From NCBI RefSeq assembly GCF_039555335.1, contig NC_092628.1, forward strand, positions 97,964,536-98,028,535: 64,000 bases of DNA. Direction: 5' to 3'. Shown here in pieces: positions 1 to 10,500 of this stretch (position 1 is its first letter; the number at the start of each line of letters is the position of its first letter). The notes under the pieces were generated by a model. It was not told the DNA's origin and did no database searches. It saw only the letters and a program-made list of their open reading frames with translations. This stretch comes from Amphiura filiformis. Taxonomy: Eukaryota; Echinodermata; Ophiuroidea; Amphilepidida; Amphiuridae. The position numbers were made by a program, and so were the translations under genes.

Positions 1-660
1 GTTTGTTTATTTATTTGTTTATAATTTTATTTGTTTGTTAATAAGTTTGTTGTTGATTTGTTTATTTGATTTTATTGTTTAATTATATTGTTTGTTTGTT
101 TTATAAGTTTGTTTATTTGTTTGTTATTTTATATTATTTTGTTTATTTGTTTATTTTTGTTTATGTTTACTTGTTTATTTTTTAAAGTTTGTTGACTTGT
201 TTGTTCAAACGTTTATTTATTTGTTTATAAGTTTTTTTTATTTATTTGTTTGTTAATTAGTTTGTTTATAAGTTTGTTAATTTGTTTATTTATTTGTTCA
301 TTTTTTGTTAATCATATTGTTTATTTATTTGTTTATAAGTTTGTTAATTTATTGGTGTGTTTGTGTTTTGTTAATGACTTTGTTTATTTGTTTGCATTTT
401 GTTTGTTTGTTTAAAAGTTTATTTGTTTATTTATTTGTTTATAATTTTATTTTTTTTGTTAATAAGTTTGTTGTTAATTTGTTAATTTCATTTTATTGTT
501 TAGTTATATTGTTTATTTGTTTGTTTTATAAGTTTGTTTATTTGTTTGTTATTTTATATTATTTTGTTTATTTGTTTATTTTGTATAACTTTGTTAATTT
601 GTTTATTTATTTGTTTATTTTTTGTTAATCATATTCGGAGTGGTGTAAATCGTTGTAAGT
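1..660. repeat. T-rich TTTG/TTTA low-complexity tract with a 420-bp duplication
   Basis: The tract is built of TTTG and TTTA steps. The segment at 1-190 recurs at about 421-600 with small changes (same TTTATAATTTTA and TTATATTATTTTG landmarks, offset 420). The long open frame inside (Leu/Phe/Ile/Tyr-rich) is a by-product of composition. Confidence 0.85.
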
Positions 661-2830
661 TAATAAATTAATTGATAACTGTTGCTTGCTTGCTTATTGT
701 TTTATCTTTTCAATGCTTGCTTATTTATTTAGGGGCTGTGCAATAATTATGAGGGGTGGGTATAATTTCCAAACGGCTCGTCAAAAATCCCCCCCCCCCT
801 CTCGGCCTGCCAAAAATCGCTTGCTCCCCCTCTCGGACCGCCAAAAAATCTTTGCCACCCCCCTTGTACATGCCAAATTTTTGTGATCCCAATTTGCAAA
901 CCTTAAATTGTCTATATACATGTTGCGGGCGTAGCGAGCAGGAAAATTTGCATATTTAAGTGTTTCCGTACGGTTTTCCTAAGCCTTTTTAGAGCGTTTT
1001 ATTTAAAACTAGCGGGAGACCCGCGCTTCGCGCGGGTCCCCGCTAGTTGAGTAAACGGGAGCGGTTAGTAAACGGGAGTGGTTAGTAAAGAGGGCGCAAC
1101 ACTAAATCACTCCGCATTTTATGTAACAACGAAATTCGGCTAATATAGTCCATAGTGAACATGAGATTGTAGCGACCATATCTACCGACATGTTCACTTT
1201 AAATCACTCAATATTGGCTCATATGAATTCGACAAGTGTCTTTAATGATAACATGCAGAAAAAAACTGGACAATTGATCTCAAAAGCAATTCTCTGTGGC
1301 GGATTAAGAGAAAACCCCATTTTGAAATGTGAGTGGTGAGTTTAGTATATTTTTAGCTATTATTTTTTGCACCGCAAAATAGCGAAAAAAGTCAATGGTC
1401 ATCGATATATGCCGACAAATGTTTTGGAATCTAGAGAAACAGAGCTTTAATTTGATACCAAATTTATTTTGCCAAGTATTGCAGGGACGTCAGGAATGGC
1501 GCTTGAAGTAGGCCGAATTCACACGTTATCCTATGGGACGCTGAATTAGTGCTGCGCCCCCTAAACATGGTAAACGGTGATGATGATAATCATGGTGTCT
1601 TGGTGTAGATTATTCATCCAGTATAGCATGTATAGTAATGACCATGTTAGCTTGATAATCATACGTTAGCTCCTGTCATATTAAAGAAGCTAAATAACTT
1701 TAAGTGAATATCCAGACCTGTGATAATGTTGTTACTCACTCAATCACTCAGATTTCTTTTGAAACAGCTCGTGACAAAATGGTTGATTTTAACTTTATCC
1801 CAACAAACATAAAACATTAATGTTAAAGAGGTTGCTAGAAAACGTTTCAATTTCGGGTTATAATGGTATAAAACATGTAAGCATCATGTTTAAAAGTTGC
1901 AGCAAAACATTTTAGCGAGCCCGTGTTAAAAGCTAGGCCTACATTATAGCCAGGATTTATTTGAGGGGTTCGCAGAATTTCCAAAATGTGGACTTTCAAG
2001 TTCTACTAAAGTGGGCTCACCCACCCCCTATCATTTAATCTTTTCGGGCTATACTGAACAGTTGAACGACTCTGCTATATTTTAACATTCCATCTGAAAA
2101 GTGGACTTTTTTTTTGCAAATCTGTCACCCAATAACCCCCCCCTTTTTTTCATCAGCTTACACCCAATGATCCCCCCGAAATGGTTTCAAGCCCTTTGCT
2201 TTGACCCAGTTTCCAATTCTGAGGGGACACAGGCACACAGCCGGCTGCACGGCGCGCGACACAATGGTGCTTCTTGGCCATTCAAAGAGGTGGCGGCAAA
2301 AAACTTCCGGGGTGGTATGTCTATGCGTAGGCCTACGCGTGTGGTACGCCAACATTAAATGCGTCCATACCATGCGCCGCAATGCGCGTGAAACCATGTG
2401 CCGTGTACGCGCAGGTGCGTGACTCGCCACTTACCGCGCGTGTTGGACACCGCTTGCATTTTGACGCGTTTGCTGTCATGACCTGACCCATAAGGTTATT
2501 GACCTCAACGGCCTAGCAACCGAACATTTTTTTTGTTATTTCCATAGTGACTAAATAGTTTTGCAAAAATGAACGTCAGATGGTTTAATGGCAATATGTA
2601 CCCGATCAATGTACGAATAAATCAGAGCTGAAAGTGAAAGCATCTCGGAGACTGCTTCTGGACAAGATTTAGCGACTTCCTTTTATTTATATAGATGAGC
2701 CCCAAGAATGTGTGCCAAAAATCGCATGCCCCCATCTCGGCTTGCCAAAAATTGCTTGCCCCTTTTGGCTCGCCAAAATTTCTTGCCCCCCCCAATTTTA
2801 CCCTTCCCCAGGGCTCATAATTATCACACA
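661..2830. repeat. Intergenic stretch with two C-rich dispersed modules and a GC hairpin
   Basis: Modules at about 779-880 and 2710-2800 share a pattern of GCCAAAAAT-CGC-TGCCCCC phrases separated by CTCGGC-TG. The left module is preceded by GGGCTGTGCAATAATTATG (734-752), which also occurs inverted at about 28013-28031. A hairpin lies at 1007-1048. The rest (1050-2700) shows no gene. Confidence 0.6.
1007..1048. repeat. GC-rich hairpin (19-bp stem, one bulged A, 3-nt loop)
   Basis: AACTAGCGGGAGACCCGCGC, then TTC, then the complementary strand ending CCCCGCTAGTT. The stem is perfect except for one bulged A. Its GC content contrasts sharply with its surroundings. Confidence 0.85.
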
Positions 2831-2864
2831 TTTGTTTTTTTTATTTTTTTTATTTTTTATTTTT

Positions 2865-2955
<91 letters not shown>

Positions 2956-3012
2956 TTCATTCATTCATTCATTTATTCATTCATTCATTCATTCATTCAT
3001 TCATTCATTCAT

Positions 3013-3055
<43 letters not shown>

Positions 3056-4085
3056 TTTGTGATTATATATTTGCTTGTTTATTTATTTGATCTATTATTT
3101 ATTTGTTCATCGCTCGCATCTAAATAAATAAATAATTAAATAACTTAGCAAGCAAGCAATAAACAATCAAGCAGGCGTGTGTTCAAATACTAACGCGATC
3201 AAACACGACCAACCTATCCATCAATATATCAATAATCAATCAATCATTACTTCAACAATCGCTCACATACTCATTAACTCACCCAATCAAAATGACAGTG
3301 GAGTGATTGATTGATTGAGTGAGTGAGTGTGGGGGTGAGTGGGGACGGTGTGAGTGAGTGAGTGAGGACTATCTTTTATGTGCAATAGTAGTGATAGATT
3401 GATTGAGTGACCGAGTGATTGATTGAGTGAGTGAGTGAATGATAGTGGAGTGGTTGATTGAGTGATTGATTGATTGATTGAGTGAGTGGGTGAGTGAGTG
3501 AATGATAGTGGAGTGATTGATTGGTTTATTGAGTGAGTGAGTGAGTGAGTGAGTGAGTGAGTGAGTGAGTGTGGGGGTGAGTGAGTGTGTGAAAGTTGAG
3601 TGAGTGAGTGAGTGAGTGAGTGAGTGAGTGAGTGAGTGAGTGAGTGAGAGAGTGAGTGAGTGTGGGGGTTAGTGAGTGTGTGAAAGTTGAGTGAGTGAGT
3701 GAGTGAGTGAGTGAGTGAGTGAGTGAGTGAAGGAGTGAGTGAGTGGGTGAGTCGAGTGAGTGAGTAATGAGAGGGGTGAGTAAGAGGTGTGAGTGATGAG
3801 AAGGGTGAGTAAGAGTGACGGATGAGTGATTGATTCATATAGTTCGAGATGTGATAGGTGATTAAACAAAAATAATTAAATAAATAAATACACGCACAAA
3901 CAAATAAATACAAAATGTAGATACATAAGTACCATAAGTATAGGCCTAGGCCCTATAAATTAAATAAATTAATAAATTAATAAATTAATTAATAACTTAA
4001 TAAAATAATAAATAAATTAATTAATTAATAGATTAATAGATTAATAAATAAATAAATTAATAAATTAATTAATTAATAAAAAAAA

Positions 4086-4160
<75 letters not shown>

Positions 4161-4330
4161 ACTAATTAATTAATTAATTAATTAATTAATGTAGGTCTAG
4201 GCCCTAGAATTAATAAAACAATTAGATAAGAGTTTAATTAATGAATGAATGAATGAATGAATGAATGAATGAATGTAGGTCTAGGCCCTAGAATTAATCA
4301 AATAATTAGATAAGAGTTTACTCGAACAGA
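2831..4330. repeat. Cluster of tetranucleotide microsatellites
   Basis: In order: TTTA (about 2860-3055) with a TTCA core (about 2955-3010); GAGT/GATT (about 3300-3760); TAAA and TTAA (about 3955-4190); ATGA (about 4240-4275). A unit GTAGGTCTAGGCCCTAGAAT followed by AATTAGATAAGAGTTTA occurs twice (about 4191 and 4275). Open frames here, such as the Ser/Thr/His-rich one at 3287-3913, are repeat artefacts. Confidence 0.9.
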
Positions 4331-4559
4331 CCATCATTGATTTAGACATGCAATACAAAAGACTCTCGGCATGATTGCAATATTAAATTGAAACACTGCA
4401 CCGAGCACCACATCCCTAATCTGTGAATGATACTCAAAAACCTGTTATGTACGTCATCAGATTAATTATTCATGAAGTCGGTCCGGCGGTTGGAAATCAG
4501 CGATTACCTGTATTCGCGCTGTGCCGGTTGATTTTACAATGGGTGAAGATACTTTGTCA
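4331..4559. other. Short intergenic stretch without recognisable features
   Basis: No open frame, splice pattern or repeat was seen between the microsatellite cluster and the LINE tail. Confidence 0.5.
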
Positions 4560-6490
4560 TTACAGAATCAGAATCAGAATGTTTTATTAACAATTACCGA
4601 ACATACAGTATGGTTAATACACAATACAACTATAATTACATATGAAACTACATAAACTACTAAAAATAAGAAACAAAGTTTAAAATATATGATATCATAA
4701 TCATTAGCACACATATCTAATTTATATGATGTAAAACTTGTACAAAAATTAACCAGTAATATTTAACCCAGCGCTAGAATGTCACTAGACTGCTGCCCTC
4801 AGTCGTCACTACGAAGCATACACAGTACATGCGAAGTGTAGACGGCTGATTGGAATTAGTCTAGAATGTCACTATAATACTGTCACGTCTCAGCCGACCA
4901 GTAAAAAATTGTATGGTGAAAGATTTAGATCAAGTCTAATTCAGCGCTATACAAAGACTCAGACTGTTCCACTGACCTGTGTCTTCACTCATCAGTGACT
5001 ATCGCCCTCACAACCAAATATTTACAAGGCATCAATTATTGAAAGCGGAGTTTACTTGCTTCATTTATAAATATACTAACAGATTTCACAATATCATAAT
5101 CTGTCGTACCAATTATCATTATAAATAAATCCTGCTCGGATAAAGTTGTGAAATCAAAGGTTTCAGATAGATCAGAAAACAATTTCAAACGATATTGTTT
5201 AACAAGATTACAACGCATAATAAAATGAAATTCATCATCTATTTCATTCAAATTACAAACTTGACAAAGTCTTTCTTCAGGTGGCAAACGTGGTTTTGAA
5301 TAACGCCCCGTCTCAATTAAAAGTTTATGGGCACTAATACGTAACTTACACATAACAGAAGTAGAGGATCTATTTAAAAAAAGAACATAATTTTCATGTT
5401 CAAATTTTGTTTTAAATTTACAATAAGTTCTAAGCTTAGGGCTATTATTAACACATGAGAACCATTCCTTGTTGTATTCAGCCTGTAATCCTGATAAAAC
5501 GACATCGGTTATTGATGATTTGCAAAGAATATTTGGTTTATTCCATATATCACTATGATGACCAATTAAATTACAAATATTTTTGATACCTTTTGACCAA
5601 GTAAAATAATTATTTACATCTAATTTACGATCTTCTAAAAGAGCCTGAATTACCAAGGAATGGTTACCGGTCATACATTCATTATTTAATTTCCACCAAT
5701 ACTTGATTGCTAAACATAACATAAATAATAATAGTGGATAACTTCCTAATTCCCCTCTTACTGCGTGATTGGATGCTTTTTTATGGACTCCCAGAATCAG
5801 CTTACAAAGTTTTACATGAAGCATTTCGCTCTTAAGTTTATCACATATGTTAATAAAATTACCATCTTTCAATCCTTTAAGTAAATAAGGAGACCAAACT
5901 TCACAACCATAACTTAGAATAGGTCTAACGAGACTAAAAACAATTTAAAACTATTAGAACTAGAACAGTATAAATTATCTCTAATCTTATAAAATGCTTT
6001 GCATGATTTATCATACAAAAGATTAATAGCTGTTGTAAAAGATCCTGATGGTGTAAATATGATACCCAAGTAACAGTATTCACGACATAATTGAATATTT
6101 TGATCTCCATAATTAAAGGAGTAATTAGTCAGAAGGCGACCACTTTTATTGAAAATCATGATTTTTGTTTTAGCAATATTAACAGTAAGTTTCCATTTTT
6201 GACAATAGGTATTCAATCTATTTATGGAATTTTGTAATCCAGAAGAACTACTTGACATGATAACTAAATCATCAGCATACATTAAACAATTCAGATTTCT
6301 TGTACCAAAAGAAATTGGATCACAACTATTATCAAATATTAAAGGAAGATCATATAAAAAAATGCTAAAAAACAAAGGACTGAGAACACATCCTTGCTTA
6401 ACACCCACTTTTGTAGAAAATGACTCGGTCATCTTGTTATTACATTTAACAGAGAAAATTGCGTGGTAGCTCTTGGAAAGATCTTCGCCC
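4560..6490 (-). mobile_element. 5'-truncated non-LTR retrotransposon (LINE) fragment with reverse transcriptase
   Basis: Reading on the - strand from about 6480, the sequence encodes part of a LINE reverse transcriptase: a GVKQGCVLSPLFF block, then the catalytic YADD, then a WKLTVNIAKTKIM segment. After about 5940 the frame shifts by one base (extra T in a T run) and continues as SLVRPILSYGCEVW into 5872-5036. The C-terminal region ends with a CxxC...H...C zinc-knuckle-like cluster (CQVCN...FHFIMRC). The 3' end carries three copies of an ATTCTG-type unit at about 4563-4580, a tail type seen in some LINE clades. Endonuclease and early RT are missing, so the copy is dead. I do not assign a clade. 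Confidence 0.88.
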
Positions 6491-6720
6491 GGAATAGTTG
6501 CTCATGCTGTAAACTTCCAGAAATTATTTTGTAATTTTCCACAAATAATATCTTTCTGAATCAATCAAGTGTTACTTTAGCATGTGTATACCGTAGAAAT
6601 AAGTTCTTAATGACATAAATGGGTAAATACATGTTACAACATATTGTAAAATACAAAATAACGGATTTTATTTATTACATTAATTTTCTGTGAGAAAACA
6701 CAAAATAATCCATCGAGCTC

Positions 6721-6842
6721 CATCGCTGAGCGACGAGCGATTGGTATTTGACCAATGAGATAGCGCGCTTTAGCCAACGCAACAAAAAGCTCTTTATCTC
6801 ATTGTTAAATTCCAATCATTCGTCGCTGTAGGTAGAGCGATG
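6721..6842. mobile_element. Small palindromic MITE-like element (122 bp)
   Basis: CATCGCTGAGCGACGAGCGA at the left pairs with the inverted CATCGCTCTACCTACAGCGA at the right; both arms continue through ATTGG and AATGAGAT. It is short enough to fold almost completely. Confidence 0.65.
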
Positions 6843-6872
6843 AAGTATGACTTCCTCAGCCAAAGGTGCAAA

Positions 6873-7197
6873 GGTCAATAAGCCCAATCGCCATTGTGAC
6901 TTCCGGTTTTTGAGAGCACTTTTAGGACACTTTGACCTCTGACATATCGGGAAAATTTCTCTAATTATTATTTATTTATCTATTATTGTAAAAATGTTAT
7001 CATTAAAAATATTTAAATAATTAATTTATACAACAAATATATTTTTTGATTTGTTTTATTCTAGTAAAACTTTTTAAATTATTTTTGTATGCACAAAAAC
7101 CAATATTTCTGATAGGTCAAAGGACAAAGTGTCCTAAAAATGCAAAAACTGTCCCACAATGCATTGCAAACTTCTAATGCCGATTTGGCTTATTGGC
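6873..7197. mobile_element. Palindromic MITE-like element (about 325 bp)
   Basis: Left arm GGTCAATAAGCCCAATCG and right arm (reverse) GGCCAATAAGCCAAATCG; both arms also carry TTTTTAGGACACTTTG-type segments (about 6922 and 7133). It ends about 325 bp before the ATPAF2 start codon. Confidence 0.7.
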
Positions 7198-7266
7198 CAT
7201 GTGTCATCTGTTTACATTTCCAGGGACCTGATAAATAAAGCTCTGTTTATTTCAATGTTCGTGTTT

Positions 7267-7496
7267 AAAGTTGTTTTCTTTAAACTTCCGTGGTCGTGCC
7301 TGTGCGTATCGCGTACACGAGCGTAAACACAAAAGCAATAAACAATCACGCTGATTGGCTGATCAATGCACTTGACAACAAGCCGGCTGACCCATTGGTC
7401 TTCGGCGCGGCGCGTAGTAGGCGACCTTGTCACTTCTACGCGATCACAATTCACCAGCGCGTACCCGGACCACGGAAGTTTAAAGAAAACAACTTT
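7267..7496. repeat. Inverted repeat immediately upstream of ATPAF2 (29-bp perfect arms)
   Basis: AAAGTTGTTTTCTTTAAACT followed by TCCGTGGTC (7267-7295) is exactly inverted at 7468-7496, 25 bp before the ATPAF2 ATG. The interior is CpG-rich. It may be a MITE that now forms part of the promoter or 5' UTR. Confidence 0.75.
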
Positions 7497-7521
7497 AGTA
7501 TTTAATGTCTGAATGAATACG

Positions 7522-10500
7522 ATGCTTGGAACAATGCTTGGAGCAAAGTGTTTACGACTGCAGAGAGGGTTGCCGTTCTTCACCCAACAAAGGTGGCACT
7601 CGTTTCGAGGTAAGCTTAAAAATTAGAGAGGTAAGCTTAAAAACAGTTCCAATAATCGAAACTCCCGGCTCCGACCTAGACTTGCTTGCCAGTCCTATAT
7701 ACGCCGTACCTATGTATATTAAGGACTGGCTTACGCCATTTTGGATGTCAATGGGAAATACACACTTAACAACTGCTTAACGATTTGCGCCGGTTAGAAA
7801 CTTGAAAAAAAATCTTTAAAATTTCATCAATGTATGGTCGCATGTCATAAGTTGGGTATGCAAAAAGGGTGGAGGGATTACATTTTTCGGAAAATTGCGT
7901 TACAAATTTGATTGGCTTTCCGTAACCCCATATCCTACAGCAGTGGTTGATACCTTATTTTAAGCCTAATATTATACTCTTTCAGTCTACTGAAGCATAT
8001 AATTATACATTATTCAGTAAAAAAATCACATCAGTTGAAACGAAAAATGCCAGGGGTGGAGGAGCAGGCGGATGTGGAGCAGGCGGATGCGGGAGTGTGC
8101 AATAGGGCCTATGTGAAAATTCACATGTCAGCATGTCAAAACTACTGCTTACTTTTTCAAATCTAGTGAGGCTATGATGTACTGACAGCTTTGAATGTTG
8201 AATTTGTACAACTAAAACAATTACTGACTACTTAAGGTGGTACTACACCCCCTGATAAATATTTTGACTAATTTTGCATTTTTCTCAAAAAGTAACTACA
8301 CACTGGTAACAAAAGTTATGTATATTATAGGGATAAGGACTCCAATTACTTCACTGAAATTTCAGTGATTCAAGACAAGGGGTTCATTATATATGTTAAG
8401 AAATGAGGTACATTCTAGCGGTACCTCCTTTCTTATCATAAATATAACATACCGCTTGTCTTGAGTCACTGGAATTCAAGTGTAGTAACTGGATTCCTTA
8501 CCCCTATAATATACATAAATTTTGTTACCAGTGTGTTATTATTTTTTGAGAAAAATGCAAAAATTGTCACAAATTTATCAACAGGTGTAGCGCCACCTTA
8601 ACAGGTTATATGTTCCATTTTTTTCATTTTTGATGAAATCCTAGTTGAATTTCAGTATTTTTAGCAACATGTTAATGTACATTTCTCTTCTTGATATTCA
8701 TTTCCTCAATAATAGAATAACCGTCTCGCTAATTACTTGTTAAAAGGTCATTGACCTTCACAATGTAATTAACATACATACAATTATTTTAAATAGTTCA
8801 TTTGAAGCATTAATGTATTGAGAACATATCCTCTAAATCTGATGCCATTCTTGCATAAAATAAAAAATTTACAGTCATTTTTGTAATTGAGGTCCGATTT
8901 GAGAAAAATGGATTTGAAAATTGAGATTTACATAGACGCCTGTGTATTAATTAATTAGTAATTAAGCATTATCTCATAAATTAAGCATGTGTTATGGTTA
9001 AAAATGGTGGTAATTATTAGAGGTTGTCAATATATACAACATATCAAAAAATATAGTTTTTGTCATTTTTGACCATGTAATTGAAATTGTACCCAACTTA
9101 TGACATGCGACCGTATATAAAAGTGGTACCAACCGTATTGTGCTTGCTAATTTAAGACTCGGTTGAAACAAAATTAAGGATCGAAAGCATTTTAGTGTCC
9201 AAAAGGCAAAATTATCGTCAAAGTTCTGCGAAATCGGCACCCTTGAGAAGGGTTCAGAATTCGAATCGGGAACGAAAATATCCGATCTTTGCGATCAAAA
9301 ACACAAAATTACAACTTTAAACATACTATTGGCAAAAGACATTATTACCAAACAATACAGAATAGAAAATTTGACATCATTTTCTCAAAATATTGAAAAA
9401 TTTGCTCACTAGACATCGAAAAAGTATGCAATCCAATTCCCGTTCAAACGCGTGGGAAACTGAAAGTGCGATAATCGTGACTACTCCGACCGGGAGTTCC
9501 AACAGGTGCTGTGTATGTGTTTGTATATATTTAATGTGCATTCACATACACACTTAGCCGTCGGTTCGAAGAAATCGTTGCTCGAAAACTGATTGCAAAT
9601 TACACATTTGTAATCATTTTTCACCACAAAATATGATATGAAAACACAGGTGAGCAATGTATGAATATATGGAGAGGAATTCCATGGAGAGGTGAAACAG
9701 GTTATTAATTATTGTCAATATTAATATTTTGCGACATTTATAATGAAAATAATTAACACTCTACCCACCCTATGGCACCTTCTACAACTTGAGAACAAGT
9801 CCTCAAACGTTCGAAATTTGTAGTTACTACAACTGGCTTAAAAAATAGAAATTAATATAAACATGCAGTGTACATGGTGTATGACTCCATGAGCATATAT
9901 AGGTCACCCCGGTCATCCGGTTACTTATATGACGCTACAGTCAGCTACACTTACGCTTTTCAACCCACAATAGACCGTGCAGCTGAGCGACTAGTTGAAG
10001 ACTTCACTTAGCAGAGCTCTTTGCATTCAGTTGTTTATATTCTGTTTTGATCTCGAATCGAGCAAATTTCTCGGCCGATTTCGGTAAAAAAAAGGTTAAA
10101 TACTTGGCGAAAATTGCATTTTATGTGAAACTGAACACATGAACATGTAGAGGAGAGTCTTTACCCCACTTTATTTTTGTTGTTGGCTGGAGGCCCCCAT
10201 GCCATGTCAAGAAGTTATAGAAATGGTAGTATTTTGGCCGATTTGAAAAGGGACAAACCACAGAAAACTACAAAATTTGACTTTTGAATCGGATTTGTTG
10301 TCAACGGAGGTCAACGGCTTGTGACGTCACTCTTGGGTCACCTATACAACATTGTACAACCCCTAAAATAGTCTACATTTAGTGATAGTTAAAATTGTGA
10401 TCACCAACCCTTTGCGGCCTGCGGTTTGGCTTATAATGGCTCTGTTAGTGTACAAATTTGTACGTAGATGTCTCCGCATTTTTAATTCGCTTATTTATAA

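Noticed and set aside
305-628. Open frame rich in Leu, Phe, Ile and Tyr, resembling a membrane protein
   Set aside because: It is translated TTTG/TTTA simple sequence and overlaps a 420-bp duplication; no start context, domain or splice structure.
2708-3127. 139-codon frame ending in Leu/Phe/Ile/Tyr repeats
   Set aside because: Runs from the C-rich dispersed module into the TTTA microsatellite; compositional artefact.
3287-3913. 208-codon Ser/Thr/His-rich frame on the - strand
   Set aside because: Direct translation of the GAGT/ATTG microsatellite; any frame through it stays open.
5036-6432. Host gene with a YADD reverse transcriptase
   Set aside because: Frameshifted, 5'-truncated and with a short tail repeat at the 3' end; a dead LINE copy fits better.
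1-7500. GID4, the expected next neighbour if human synteny extends
   Set aside because: No exon resembling it was found; it may lie beyond the left edge or have been lost from the linkage.
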